Source: Aeromonas rivipollensis
GTDB taxonomy: Bacteria > Pseudomonadota > Gammaproteobacteria > Enterobacterales > Aeromonadaceae
Length of the DNA: 64,000 bases
Direction: 5' to 3'
Assembly: GCF_010974825.1 (NCBI RefSeq)
Contig: NZ_JAAILA010000012.1
Span: forward strand, 1-64,000
Position numbers and translations under genes: made by a program. Position 1 is the first letter of the stretch; each line of letters opens with the position of its first letter. The notes below the pieces were generated by a model. It was not told where the DNA came from. It did not search any database and was given only the letters and a program-made list of their open reading frames with translations. Positions 37,301-46,354 of the stretch are shown in pieces.

Positions 37301-37330
37301 ATTTAACATAAAAAACAACGTGGCGCGGTT
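37301..37330 (-). other. Degenerate dif-like site next to the second recombinase gene
   Basis: ATTTAACATAA (perfect XerD arm complement) followed by a diverged centre and GCGCGGTT, the same outer sequences and orientation as dif at 28992-29019. The spacing is one base longer and the inner XerC-arm bases TTAT are lost (now CGTG). It ends four bases from the recombinase stop codon. Confidence 0.7.
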
Positions 37331-37333
37331 ATC

Positions 37334-38362
37334 TTACAGCAAGCCTGCGAGGGCATGATCGGAGAACTTGTGCGCATCGTCGAAATACTCCTGCAGGGTA
37401 CGCATGTCCTTGTGCCGTGTCACCTCGATGATCTTGTTCATGGGCTTGCCTGCGGTCACCGCCGAGGTGATGAAGCCTCGGCGCAGACTGTGGCCACTGA
37501 CATAGAGATCGTCGATGACCTGGCCGGTTCGCCGCTTGATCATCAGGTTGATGCCTTGGGGCCCGAGTGGCTCAGCGGTGAGCTGCCCCCAGCGGGTCAT
37601 GCGGCGAAACAGCGGTCCCTGGCTTATGCGGCTTGCATTCAACCAGCGGCTGAGGGCGGTTACCGGGCAATACTGCTTGCCGGGAATGAGTGCTATCTCG
37701 GTTTCATGGAGCTGATGTTTGCTCGGCTTGAGCCGAAGCCTTATCCCCTGCCCCACGAAGTCGAGATCGCCCACCTCGATGCGAGCCGCCTCCGAACGGC
37801 GCAGGGCGCCGCTGAACATCAAGAGCAGCAAGGTGTGATCCCGCAGCCCCGCCAGGGTGGAGGTGTCTATCTCGTCGAGCACCCGGGTCAGGGGTTGCAG
37901 GGTCAGGGCTCCCGTCTTGCGTTTGCGATTATCACCGAGGCGCACTATGCCCCGCATCATCTCCTTTATTTCCGCATGCTCGGTCGGCATGGGATGAATC
38001 CCCTTCTGCTTGAAGGCATAGCGGATACCGGCGAGCCGCCTCACCAGGGTAGCCGGTTTTCGTGGCTCCCCGTTACGCAGCTCCCCCTTCCCCTCCTCTT
38101 TATCCAGCCATACCCAGTCCGCCAATATGCCGTCGGCCTGATCCGCCAGAAAGTTCATGATGTCGTGATGGCTAGTCTGCAGCGGATCCAGCCCATGCAA
38201 CTGGCACCAGAATACGAAGATACGGGTATCGGCCTGATAGGCATTGAGGGTGGAATCCGCTTTCGCGCTGCGCAGGAAATGCCGCGCCCGATTATTGAGC
38301 GCAGGATCGAATACAGTCTGCAATGACTGATGAGCGGGTGGTGAAATGGTTGGATAGGCCAC
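37334..38362 (-). CDS. Tyrosine recombinase (integrase), dif-like-site adjacent
   Basis: 342 residues from a GTG start; a stop codon lies three codons upstream, so it cannot be longer. N-terminal core-binding domain is about residues 20-140, catalytic domain about 150-335. Catalytic set: R188 (GALRRSEAAR), K215, H291 and R294 (GHSLRRGF), H317 (TRHKDM), nucleophile Y326 (LQEYFDDA). The short C-terminus after the tyrosine recalls Cre-like enzymes. No ribosome site is obvious, suggesting low expression. Unrelated in length and sequence to the recombinase near dif. Its target site is unknown. Confidence 0.88.
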   Translation of the reverse strand: MAYPTISPPAHQSLQTVFDPALNNRARHFLRSAKADSTLNAYQADTRIFVFWCQLHGLDPLQTSHHDIMNFLADQADGILADWVWLDKEEGKGELRNGEPRKPATLVRRLAGIRYAFKQKGIHPMPTEHAEIKEMMRGIVRLGDNRKRKTGALTLQPLTRVLDEIDTSTLAGLRDHTLLLLMFSGALRRSEAARIEVGDLDFVGQGIRLRLKPSKHQLHETEIALIPGKQYCPVTALSRWLNASRISQGPLFRRMTRWGQLTAEPLGPQGINLMIKRRTGQVIDDLYVSGHSLRRGFITSAVTAGKPMNKIIEVTRHKDMRTLQEYFDDAHKFSDHALAGLL

Positions 38363-38421
38363 GTAAGTCTATGATTCTATATGAAGTTTAGCAGGATCTT
38401 ACAGGATCTTTCAGATCCATC

Positions 38422-38451
38422 AAGTATCGATAATGAATATTATCGATACTT
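38422..38451. repeat. Perfect inverted repeat upstream of the second recombinase gene
   Basis: 12-bp arms, AAGTATCGATAA and its complement, flank TGAATA (or 13-bp arms around GAAT). It shares CGATAA-N6-TTATCG with the repeat upstream of the first recombinase gene. Two direct copies of CAGGATCTT (38392-38400, 38402-38410) lie between it and the gene. Confidence 0.85.
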
Positions 38452-38616
38452 ATAGGGTATTGATTTAATACCTCCAGCCTCCCGGGATAGTGAGTCGGAA
38501 CACTCAATATCCGTAACCTGCGTTTTCCAGAAGATGAGTCCGAACCTGATATTTCGGTGAGAGATAACGATGTAGGTAATTTATATTGGCGTGGGTAATC
38601 AGGTTTATTATTTTAA

Positions 38617-38647
38617 ATAAAGAGCCCCGTCTGGTGGGGCTCTTTAT
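38617..38647 (-). terminator. Intrinsic terminator of the fab-holB-tatD cluster
   Basis: AAAGAGCCCC pairs with GGGGCTCTTT, with a T/A-rich tail on the minus strand. It ends the transcript that comes through tatD. Confidence 0.8.
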
Positions 38648-38649
38648 GG

Positions 38650-39429
38650 TTATTTCTTCGCCAACTTGAATAGCTCAAAGAAATTGTGGCTGGTGGCCTC
38701 TGCCAATTCGGCCAAGGGTATCTGCCGCAGATCCGCAATAAATTGCGCGACGTCTCGCACGAAGGCGGGTTCGTTCTCCCTCCCCCGGTGAGGAACAGGG
38801 GCAAGATAAGGGGAGTCCGTTTCGATCAGCAATCGCTCCAGTGGCAATGCCTTGACCACAGCCTGCAGGGCCGAGGCATTCTTGAAGGTGGCTATCCCCG
38901 AGATGGAGATATAAAACCCCATCTCCATGGCGGCCTGAGCCATCTCGAGAGACTCGGTGAAACAGTGCAGCACGCCCCCCACCTGATCGGCCCCCTCTTC
39001 ACGCATGATCTGCAAGGTGTCTTGCTGGGCATCCCGGGTGTGAATGATCAGGGGCTTGTTCAGGGCCCGGGCCACCCGGATGTGTTCCCGGAAGGAGGCT
39101 TGCTGTACCTCCTTGTTTTCCGGCGAATAGAAGTAGTCGAGCCCGGTTTCGCCTATGGCCACCACTCTTTCATCCGCCGCCTGGGTCAGCAGCAAGGGGG
39201 CGTCCACACCGGGATCCTGATTGAGGGGATGAACGCCACAGGAGGCAAACACCTGGGGATAAGGGGCGATCGCCGCCAGCATGGTCGGGAACTGTGCCTG
39301 GGTCACGCTGACGCAGAGAAAATATCCCACATCCAGTTTCGCGGCCTTGGCCAGGACATCGGCCATGTCGGTCTGCTTGCTGCCATAGCTTAGACGGTCG
39401 AGATGGCAATGGGAATCAACGAGTAACAT
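38650..39429 (-). CDS. ycfH: TatD-family metal-dependent hydrolase (YcfH)
   Basis: 259-residue TatD-type DNase-like enzyme. Metal-binding motifs are DSHCHLDRL at the N-terminus, the glutamate in GETGLDYFYS, a histidine in IIHTRDA, LHCFTES, and the aspartate in IETDSPYLAPVPHRG. Members have 3'-5' exonuclease or D-aminoacyl-tRNA deacylase activity in some species. It closes the pabC-mltG-tmk-holB-ycfH run as in E. coli, 18 bases after holB. Confidence 0.93.
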   Translation of the reverse strand: MLLVDSHCHLDRLSYGSKQTDMADVLAKAAKLDVGYFLCVSVTQAQFPTMLAAIAPYPQVFASCGVHPLNQDPGVDAPLLLTQAADERVVAIGETGLDYFYSPENKEVQQASFREHIRVARALNKPLIIHTRDAQQDTLQIMREEGADQVGGVLHCFTESLEMAQAAMEMGFYISISGIATFKNASALQAVVKALPLERLLIETDSPYLAPVPHRGRENEPAFVRDVAQFIADLRQIPLAELAEATSHNFFELFKLAKK

Positions 39430-39447
39430 AGACGACCTTGTAACTTG

Positions 39448-40395
39448 TCATAACCAGCGATTGAGCCAGTTCATCAGATGGATGGTGGGATTGGAAAGTT
39501 GACCCGGCTGGCAGGCGGCCTTGAGCGTCACCAGCTGCTGCTCTGCCTCCAGCAATCTTTCGCTGGAGTGGCGCTCGGCCAGTTGTTCGCTGAGGGCAGC
39601 CAAGTCCGGCATCGCCAGCTGGTGATGGCCACAGCCCGCCTGGGTCTTGAGGGCATCGCACAGAAAGAGTTGCAACCAGTGCAACCTGATCTGACTCTCC
39701 TCCGCCAGCTGGGAACAGACACTCGCCGCCCGGGTCGGCGTCTGCGACAGGGAGACGAAACTCTCGAGCAGCATGCGTCTGGCCCCATCCTGCTGCTCTT
39801 CGATGTAACTGAGCACCCGAAGCGGCGCCCCCTGACAGATCCGTACCTGGGCCTGAGTTGCCTGATGACCCTGTTCACTCAGCCAGCGCAGTGTCTCCCC
39901 CTCTGTCGGCAGCTGACAGACATGCTTGTGACAACGGCTGAGGATGGTGGGCAGCAGGCGGGAAACCCTGGAGGCGATCAGCAGCAGCAGACTGTCGCCG
40001 GCCGGCTCTTCCAGGGTTTTCAGCAGGGCATTGGCGGCGGACTCCGTCATCCGCTCGGCGTCCGGAATGATCACCACCTTGCCGCGCCCCAGCTGGGAGG
40101 TGCTCTGCAGGCGGCCGCAGATCTCTCGGATGACCTCGACCCCTATGCTCTTGCTGTCGGCACCTATGGTGCCGAGATCCGGGTGATGACCCTTGTCCAG
40201 CAGCTGACAGGCGTGGCAGTGACCGCAGGGTTCACCGCATTCCGGTTGCTGGCAGAGGTGCAGGCGCGCCAATCGTTCTGCCAGCTGCTCCTTGCCAAGG
40301 CCGGGATCCCCGAGCAGCAGCCAGGCATGACCCAGGCGACCGGCCTGGGCGGTCTGGCTTAGGGCCTGCCAATCCGGGATCAGCCAGGGATACAT
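39448..40395 (-). CDS. holB: DNA polymerase III delta-prime subunit
   Basis: 315-residue clamp-loader subunit. A degenerate Walker A (GDPGLGKEQ), the four-cysteine zinc module [12 protein letters not shown] after LHLCQQPE, and the SRC motif in ILSRCHKH are visible, as expected of an AAA+ delta-prime that lacks ATPase activity of its own. Its start overlaps the end of tmk by 16 bases, so the two are translationally coupled. The operon order equals E. coli. Confidence 0.95.
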   Translation of the reverse strand: MYPWLIPDWQALSQTAQAGRLGHAWLLLGDPGLGKEQLAERLARLHLCQQPECGEPCGHCHACQLLDKGHHPDLGTIGADSKSIGVEVIREICGRLQSTSQLGRGKVVIIPDAERMTESAANALLKTLEEPAGDSLLLLIASRVSRLLPTILSRCHKHVCQLPTEGETLRWLSEQGHQATQAQVRICQGAPLRVLSYIEEQQDGARRMLLESFVSLSQTPTRAASVCSQLAEESQIRLHWLQLFLCDALKTQAGCGHHQLAMPDLAALSEQLAERHSSERLLEAEQQLVTLKAACQPGQLSNPTIHLMNWLNRWL

Positions 40396-41021
40396 AGGCG
40401 CTCGTTCGACAGGTAATGGTCCAGTGCAGCTTCGATGGCGGCCTTGACCCTATCCGGCGTCTGGCTCGCATCGATCACCAGTATGCTGTCATCCTTGGCC
40501 GCGAGTTCCAGGTAGCGGGCGCGGGTGCGCTCGAAGAAGCTGAGCTGTTCCAGCTCGATGCGATCCAGCTCGCCGCGATGGCGGGCCCGCTGCAGACCGA
40601 GGGCGGGATCGATATCGAGGTAGAGGGTCAGATCCGGCTTGAAGTCGCCGAGCACCGCCTGCTTGATGGCGCCGATGAGCTGGGCATCGATGCCACGACC
40701 GCCCCCCTGATAGGCCTGGGAGGAGAGATCATGGCGATCTCCGACCACCCAGATGCCCTCGGCCAGTGCCGGCTTGATCCGGGTTTCCACGAGTTGCACC
40801 CGGGAGGCATACATCAGCAGCAACTCGGCTTCGATGGTGAGGCGCTCGTCGTGCACCTCCTTGACGATGGCGCGCATCCGCTCCGCCAGGGGGGTGCCGC
40901 CCGGCTCACGGGTACACTCAATCCTGTCGATGCCATGGGCATGCAGATAGTCGGTCACATAGCGCACCGCGGAGCTCTTCCCTGCCCCTTCCAGTCCTTC
41001 AATCACGATAAATTTAGACAT
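40380..41021 (-). CDS. tmk: Thymidylate kinase
   Basis: 213-residue kinase that converts dTMP to dTDP. P-loop [10 protein letters not shown], the DR motif in [18 protein letters not shown], and the lid region ([11 protein letters not shown]) are present. The LID-type arginine placement matches the E. coli class. Its ATG overlaps the mltG stop by one base, and its end overlaps holB. Confidence 0.97.
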   Translation of the reverse strand: MSKFIVIEGLEGAGKSSAVRYVTDYLHAHGIDRIECTREPGGTPLAERMRAIVKEVHDERLTIEAELLLMYASRVQLVETRIKPALAEGIWVVGDRHDLSSQAYQGGGRGIDAQLIGAIKQAVLGDFKPDLTLYLDIDPALGLQRARHRGELDRIELEQLSFFERTRARYLELAAKDDSILVIDASQTPDRVKAAIEAALDHYLSNERLCIPG

Positions 41022-42022
41022 TAGGGTTTCTTCAATATGAATTCGCGAACCGCTCTATTGTGTTCATCGAGGGTCCTGGAGAAATAGTGGGCCCCGCCCC
41101 CCTTGGCGACGAAATAGAGATAGTCGGTCGACTTGGGGTTGAGCGCCGCCTCGATGGAGGCCTTGCCCGGCATGGCGATGGGGGTGGGCGGCAAACCATC
41201 GATCACATAGGTGTTGTAGGGATTCACATCGGTGAGATCGCTGCGGCGAATGTTGCCATCGTACCTGTCCTTCACCCCGTAGATGACGGTGGGATCTGTC
41301 TGCAGCTTCATGCCAAGGCGTAGCCGATTGACGAACACGGAGGCGATCTGCGCCCGTTCGTCCGGCTGGCCCGTCTCTTTCTCGATGATAGAGGCCATGA
41401 TGAGCGCCTCATAAGGCGTCTTGTAGGGCAGATTGGCCTGCCGCTTCTCCCAGCGCTCCTGCAGGAAGGCCTTCATGTCCTGATAGGCGCGGCGCAGAAT
41501 GGAGATGTCGCTGGCATGGGTGGTGTAGGCGTAGGTTTCCGGCAGGAACCAACCTTCCAGCTTGCCGTTGTCGATGCCAAGCTCCTGCGCCAACTCAGTC
41601 TCGCTCTGCTCCACGGTCAGCCGCTCAAGGTAAGGGGCGCTCGAGAGCTGCTTCAACCAGTCCTCGAAACGGGAACCCTCGACAAAGGTAAGGCTGAAGT
41701 GAAACTCCTTGCCGGAGGCAAACAGGGAGAGGGTCTCCTTGAGCGGGGCCCCTTCCTTGATCTCATAGGTACCCGACTTGATGGCAACCAGTTCGGGGTG
41801 GCCACGCAGCCAGAGGCGCACCGCCCAGGGGCTGGTTTCCCCCTCCCCCAGTTCGGCAATCAGGCGCGCCGCATGGGCGCCTTTTTCGACGGTAAAGAGG
41901 CGCGTCGGCCCCTTGTTGGTGAGCGTCTCCACCTGCTGCCATTTGTAATACACATAACCCCCGGCGACGGCAACGGTCAGGGCTGCCCCCGCGAGCAGGG
42001 TGTAGAGCCGATTAAACTTCAA
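41021..42022 (-). CDS. mltG: Endolytic murein transglycosylase MltG
   Basis: 333-residue inner-membrane enzyme with one N-terminal helix ([18 protein letters not shown]) and a YceG-type periplasmic domain. The catalytic glutamate is in [15 protein letters not shown]. It cleaves nascent glycan strands and is proposed to terminate their growth. TTG start inside the last codons of pabC; the 11-base overlap indicates coupling. Confidence 0.95.
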   Translation of the reverse strand: MKFNRLYTLLAGAALTVAVAGGYVYYKWQQVETLTNKGPTRLFTVEKGAHAARLIAELGEGETSPWAVRLWLRGHPELVAIKSGTYEIKEGAPLKETLSLFASGKEFHFSLTFVEGSRFEDWLKQLSSAPYLERLTVEQSETELAQELGIDNGKLEGWFLPETYAYTTHASDISILRRAYQDMKAFLQERWEKRQANLPYKTPYEALIMASIIEKETGQPDERAQIASVFVNRLRLGMKLQTDPTVIYGVKDRYDGNIRRSDLTDVNPYNTYVIDGLPPTPIAMPGKASIEAALNPKSTDYLYFVAKGGGAHYFSRTLDEHNRAVREFILKKP

Positions 42023-42818
42023 TGACCAAACGCTCCTGTAAACGGCGGATCAATACCGGGCTGGGATAATGCACATCCCCAATGCTGGTGACCGGCACTA
42101 TGCCCATCAGGGTATTGGTCAACCAGACTTCTTCGGCCTGCCACAGTGACTCCAGCGGAGCCTCCACGACACGCAGTTCAATGCCCATCTGTTTAAGCAT
42201 CATGATCACCCGCTTGCGCATGATCCCATCTATCCCTGCGCGGGAGAGATCCGGTGTGAACACCGTCTTGCCACGACGCCAAAACAGATTCGCGCTGACT
42301 CCTTCTACCAGAAATCCACGGCTGTTCAATACTATACCTTCGACTCCGCCCCGCGCGGCAAGTTCGCTTTTGAGCAGAACTTGTTCCAGACGACCCAGGG
42401 TCTTGAGCCCTGCCAGCATGGGAGCATCGCCGAGCTGCTGCTGGCAGACCAAGGCGGCGATGCCGTTTTGCTGCCAGCCAAGGTAGTGGGCCGGGTATGG
42501 TGCCAGGGAGACGATGCGGGTGGGAGTATTGCATCCCGCGCCATCATAGCCATGTCCCCCACTGCCACGGGTCAGCACTATCTTGGCGACAGCCTGCGTC
42601 TGCCCTGCTGCCAATTGCGCCACCTCGGCGGCCAGGCTATCCCAGGGAAATTCCGCAAATCCGAGTCTGGCGCAGGCATGTTGCAACCTGGCCAGGTGCG
42701 CCGGCCACCAGATCACCTGCCCCTGCTTCACCAGCATGGTGGTGAAATGGCCGTCCCCGTATGCCAGCCCTCTATCCCTGGCGGACACTGCTTCTGTCGG
42801 TATTCCATTAATCAGCAA
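42012..42818 (-). CDS. pabC: Aminodeoxychorismate lyase
   Basis: 268-residue fold-type IV PLP enzyme that releases pyruvate from aminodeoxychorismate to give 4-aminobenzoate for folate. Motifs GLAYGDGHFTT, KIVLTRGSGG and the serine/threonine-rich phosphate-binding loop near VSANLFWRRG are present. TTG start with GGAGG seven bases upstream. A terminator of fabF lies just upstream, so expression needs read-through or a local promoter. Confidence 0.93.
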   Translation of the reverse strand: MLINGIPTEAVSARDRGLAYGDGHFTTMLVKQGQVIWWPAHLARLQHACARLGFAEFPWDSLAAEVAQLAAGQTQAVAKIVLTRGSGGHGYDGAGCNTPTRIVSLAPYPAHYLGWQQNGIAALVCQQQLGDAPMLAGLKTLGRLEQVLLKSELAARGGVEGIVLNSRGFLVEGVSANLFWRRGKTVFTPDLSRAGIDGIMRKRVIMMLKQMGIELRVVEAPLESLWQAEEVWLTNTLMGIVPVTSIGDVHYPSPVLIRRLQERLVIEV

Positions 42819-42833
42819 GGGAATCCCTCCGAT

Positions 42834-42865
42834 AAAAAAGGCCCGATACGGTCGTATCGGGCCTT
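42834..42865 (-). terminator. Intrinsic terminator after fabF
   Basis: AAGGCCCGATACG/GTATCGGGCC stem with six T on the minus strand, 16 bases before the pabC start. It separates the fab genes from pabC-mltG-tmk-holB-tatD. Confidence 0.88.
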
Positions 42866-42885
42866 ATCATTTCGCCCAAAGCGAA

Positions 42886-44127
42886 TTATACGCGTTTGAA
42901 GATCAGGGAGCCATTGGTGCCGCCGAAACCAAACGAATTGGAGAGGGCATATTCAAACTGGCCGGGTTTGGCCACATGAGGCACCAGATCCAGATCGCAC
43001 TCCTCATCCGGGTTGTCCAGGTTGATGGTGGGCGGTGCCACCTGATCGCGCAGGGCCAACACAGTGATGATCGCCTCGATGGCCCCCGCCGCACCCAGCA
43101 GGTGACCGGTCATGGACTTGGTGGAGCTGATCATCAGGGCGCTGGCATGTTCGCCAAACACCTCTTTCATGCCACGCAGTTCGGCCACATCACCCAGCGG
43201 GGTGGAGGTGCCGTGGGCATTGATGTAACCGATCGCCTGCGGCGCTATGCCGGCATCCTTGATGGCATTCTTCATGGCGCGAGCGCCACCGTTGCCATCA
43301 GAGGGAGGCGCCGTCATGTGGTAGGCGTCGCCGCTCATGCCAAAGCCAACCAGCTCGGCATAGATCTTGGCGCCACGGGCCTTGGCGTGTTCGTACTCTT
43401 CCAGCACCAGTACCCCGGCGCCATCACCCAGCACGAAACCGTCGCGATCCTTGTCCCAGGGACGGCTCGCCTTCTGCGGTTCGTCGTTGCGGGTAGAGAG
43501 CGCCTTGGCCGCCGCAAAACCACCCATACCCATGGGGGTGGAGGCTTTCTCGGTGCCGCCGGCGACCATCACATCCGCATCACCGTAGGCGATCATCCGG
43601 CCAGCCATGCCGATGGCGTGGGTGCCCGTGGTGCAGGCCGTGGTCACGGCGATGTTCGGGCCTTGCAGCCCCTTCATGATAGAGAGATGACCGGACACCA
43701 TATTGATGATGGTGGACGGCACGAAGAAGGGGCTCAGCTTGCGCGGGCCGCCGTTGATCAGGCTGCTGTGGTTCTGCTCGATGAGACCCAGACCGCCGAT
43801 GCCGGAACCGATGGCCACGCCGACCCGCTCCGCATTCTCTTCGTTGATGACGAGGCCGGAATCATCCAGTGCCTGCACCCCCGCCGCCACGCCGTACTGG
43901 ATGAAAAGATCCATCTTGCGGGCTTCTTTGCGGTTGATGCCGTATTGTTCTGGATCGAACTCTTTGACCAGGCCTGCGAAACGGGTCGCAAACTCGCTGG
44001 CATCAAAGTGATCGATGAGAGAAATGCCGCTCTGCCCGTTGAGCAGGGCTTGCCAGCTGGATTCGGCAGTGTTGCCCACAGGGGAAAGCATCCCCAGGCC
44101 GGTTACCACGACTCTGCGTTTTGACAC
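42886..44127 (-). CDS. fabF: 3-oxoacyl-[ACP] synthase II
   Basis: 413-residue condensing enzyme that elongates acyl-ACP and converts palmitoleate to cis-vaccenate. The Cys-His-His triad is visible in [22 protein letters not shown] and [13 protein letters not shown]. The start is GTG with GGAG upstream. It follows acpP after a hairpin that may reduce read-through, giving more acyl carrier protein than FabF. Confidence 0.97.
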   Translation of the reverse strand: MSKRRVVVTGLGMLSPVGNTAESSWQALLNGQSGISLIDHFDASEFATRFAGLVKEFDPEQYGINRKEARKMDLFIQYGVAAGVQALDDSGLVINEENAERVGVAIGSGIGGLGLIEQNHSSLINGGPRKLSPFFVPSTIINMVSGHLSIMKGLQGPNIAVTTACTTGTHAIGMAGRMIAYGDADVMVAGGTEKASTPMGMGGFAAAKALSTRNDEPQKASRPWDKDRDGFVLGDGAGVLVLEEYEHAKARGAKIYAELVGFGMSGDAYHMTAPPSDGNGGARAMKNAIKDAGIAPQAIGYINAHGTSTPLGDVAELRGMKEVFGEHASALMISSTKSMTGHLLGAAGAIEAIITVLALRDQVAPPTINLDNPDEECDLDLVPHVAKPGQFEYALSNSFGFGGTNGSLIFKRV

Positions 44128-44169
44128 TGAGCTAGTCTCCGAGAGGTATTTTGAAAGGGAGTAAACATA

Positions 44170-44197
44170 AAAGAAGCGGCCCTTGGGCCGCTTCTTT
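44170..44197 (-). terminator. Hairpin between acpP and fabF
   Basis: Perfect 13-bp stem, AAAGAAGCGGCCC and its complement with a 2-base centre. The minus-strand tail has only four T. Probably a partial terminator after acpP. Confidence 0.7.
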
Positions 44198-44209
44198 CAG
44201 AACAGGAAC

Positions 44210-44446
44210 TTATTCCTGATTAGCGGTGATGTAGTCGATAGCCGCTTGAACAGTGGTGATCTTCTCGGCTTCTTCATCAGGAATTTCGGTATCGAATTCT
44301 TCTTCCAGCGCCATTACCAGTTCAACGGTATCCAAAGAGTCAGCGCCCAGGTCGTCGACGAAGGAGGCAGCGTTCTTGACGTCTTCCTCTTTAACACCCA
44401 GTTGTTCGATGATGATTTTCTTTACGCGTTCTTCGATGTTGCTCAT
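44210..44446 (-). CDS. acpP: Acyl carrier protein
   Basis: 78-residue acidic protein carrying the growing acyl chain on phosphopantetheine. Ser in the DSL motif ([19 protein letters not shown]) is the attachment site. Nearly identical to E. coli AcpP in helix II. AAAGGAA precedes the ATG. A promoter-like pair lies upstream, so acpP can be made independently of fabG. Confidence 0.98.
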   Translation of the reverse strand: MSNIEERVKKIIIEQLGVKEEDVKNAASFVDDLGADSLDTVELVMALEEEFDTEIPDEEAEKITTVQAAIDYITANQE

Positions 44447-44492
44447 GACCTGAATTTTCCTTTAAAAATACGCTATTGCGTCTGGTTGGGGT

Positions 44493-44520
44493 AGTGTATT
44501 CAATTGACGTGAGTTTGCAA
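44493..44520 (-). promoter_or_regulatory. Candidate acpP promoter
   Basis: On the minus strand TTGCAA (44515-44520) and TACACT (44493-44498) are 16 bases apart in an AT-rich gap of 157 bases between fabG and acpP. Confidence 0.55.
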
Positions 44521-44603
44521 GTGACTTGCCGCTGGTCAAACCACGAAATTCGCCAAACTTCGGCGTACTATCGCAAATTTGAACAGATCTCACGACAAAT
44601 TGA

Positions 44604-45338
44604 TTACACCATGTACATCCCGCCATTAACATGCAGGGTTTCGCCGGTGATATAGGCAGCGTCGTCAGACGCCAAGAATACCACAGCGGCAGCAATTTCT
44701 TTCGGATCACCCAAACGGGCGGCAGGCACCTGATTCATGATGCCGGCACGCTGTTCTTCATTGAGCGCCTTGGTCATGTCGGTTTCGATGAAACCGGGGG
44801 CCACCGCATTCACCGTGATGCCACGGGAAGCCACTTCACGGGCCAATGACTTGGTAAAGCCCACCAGACCCGCCTTGGCGGCGGCATAGTTGACCTGACC
44901 GGCATTGCCCATGGTGCCGACCACGGAACCTATGCTGATGATGCGACCATGGCGCTTCTTCATCATGGCACGCAACACCGGCTTGCTCAGACGGTACAGG
45001 GAGGTGAGATTGGTGTCGATGATCTCGTTCCACTCGTCATCCTTCATCCGCATCAACAGGTTATCGCGGGTGATACCGGCGTTGTTGATCAGGATGTCGA
45101 TGTCGCCAAAGCGTTCCTTGATGGCGGCAAAGACGGTTTCGATGGATTCCTGGCTGGTCACGTTCAGTGCCATGCCGCAGCCCTGCTCGCCCAGATAGGC
45201 GCTGATGGCCTCGGCACCGCTCTCGCTGGTCGCGGTTCCCACCACTTTCGCGCCACGGGCCGCAAAAGTTTCGGCAATCGCACGGCCTATGCCACGGCTG
45301 GCGCCGGTGACGAGCACAACTTTATCGGTAAAACTCAT
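44604..45338 (-). CDS. fabG: 3-oxoacyl-[ACP] reductase
   Basis: 244-residue short-chain dehydrogenase that reduces 3-oxoacyl-ACP with NADPH. Cofactor loop TGASRGIGRAIA, NNAG in LINNAGITRDNLLMRM, catalytic Ser in SIGSVVG, and YxxxK in NYAAAKAG are intact. Start MSFTDKV has AGGAG seven bases upstream; the frame is open 18 codons earlier but this is the homologous start. Lies 13 bases after fabD. Confidence 0.98.
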   Translation of the reverse strand: MSFTDKVVLVTGASRGIGRAIAETFAARGAKVVGTATSESGAEAISAYLGEQGCGMALNVTSQESIETVFAAIKERFGDIDILINNAGITRDNLLMRMKDDEWNEIIDTNLTSLYRLSKPVLRAMMKKRHGRIISIGSVVGTMGNAGQVNYAAAKAGLVGFTKSLAREVASRGITVNAVAPGFIETDMTKALNEEQRAGIMNQVPAARLGDPKEIAAAVVFLASDDAAYITGETLHVNGGMYMV

Positions 45339-45351
45339 GACTTGCTCCTGT

Positions 45352-46287
45352 TTATTTGACTTGGGCCAGCGCCTGCTCGAAAGAGGCGGCATCGTTGGCG
45401 TGAATGCCTTCCACGCGCGGGTCGATGCGCTTGGCCAGCCCGGTCAACACCTTGCCCGGTCCCATCTCGATCTCGAGGGTGACGCCGTCGTTTGCCATCC
45501 GCTCTACCGTCTCGGTCCAACGGACCGGGCTGAACAGCTGGCGCACCAGGGCTTGCTTGATGGCGGCCGGATCCTGTTCACAGGACACGTCGACATTATT
45601 GATGACTGCGATGGTTGGAACCTTGATCTCGATCCCATCCAGCGCGGCGGCCAGCTTTTCGGCGGAGGGTTTCATCAGGGCGCAGTGGGACGGCACTGAG
45701 ACCGGCAGCGGCAGTGCACGCTTGGCGCCGGACTCTTTCATCAGCACGTTGGCGCGCTCGACCGCTTCCTTGTGACCGGCGATGACCACCTGGCCCGGGG
45801 AGTTGAAGTTGACCGGAGAGACCACCTGGCCTTGCGCCGCTTTCTCGCAGTTGGCGGCGATGGAGTCGTTGTCCAGACCGATGATGGCGGCCATGGCACC
45901 TGTGCCTTCCGGCACGGCTTCCTGCATGGCCAGACCACGCAGTTCAACCAGCTTGACCGCATCGGCAAACGCCAGGGCGCCGCTGCATACCAGGGCGGAA
46001 TACTCGCCCAGGCTGTGACCGGCCATGACGGCGGGGGTTGCCCCGCCCTGCTGTTGCCACAGGCGCCACAGGGCAACAGATGCGGTCAGCAGTGCCGGCT
46101 GGGTGCGCCAGGTCTTGTTCAGATCCTCGGCGGGACCGTTCAGCACCAGGGCACAGAGGTCATAACCCAGCACCTGGCTCGCCTCGGCGAAGGTCTCTTT
46201 AATCACGGCGTGTTGCTCGGCGAGTTCCGCCAGCATGCCGACGCTCTGGGAGCCTTGTCCCGGGAAGGCAATGGCAAATCGGGTCAT
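45352..46287 (-). CDS. fabD: Malonyl-CoA:ACP transacylase
   Basis: 311-residue enzyme transferring malonyl to acyl carrier protein. Catalytic serine in AGHSLGEYSAL and histidine in VPSHCALM are present, with FPGQGSQ at the start. The start MTRFAIAFPG matches E. coli; another ATG lies one codon upstream. The frame is open into the end of fabH, but translation from there is unlikely. Confidence 0.97.
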   Translation of the reverse strand: MTRFAIAFPGQGSQSVGMLAELAEQHAVIKETFAEASQVLGYDLCALVLNGPAEDLNKTWRTQPALLTASVALWRLWQQQGGATPAVMAGHSLGEYSALVCSGALAFADAVKLVELRGLAMQEAVPEGTGAMAAIIGLDNDSIAANCEKAAQGQVVSPVNFNSPGQVVIAGHKEAVERANVLMKESGAKRALPLPVSVPSHCALMKPSAEKLAAALDGIEIKVPTIAVINNVDVSCEQDPAAIKQALVRQLFSPVRWTETVERMANDGVTLEIEMGPGKVLTGLAKRIDPRVEGIHANDAASFEQALAQVK

Positions 46288-46354
46288 CATTGATTCCTTT
46301 AAGGTAAGACGAAATCGGTAAGCGGGCGCCCGAGACTCGCGGCGCCGCTTGGTA

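Noticed and set aside
28992-37330. The 8.3 kb between the two dif-like sites as an integrated mobile island
   Set aside because: It holds core genes (yebG, letA, letB, rsmF, sdsR), mostly syntenic with E. coli and with ordinary composition; only the recombinase genes look accessory.
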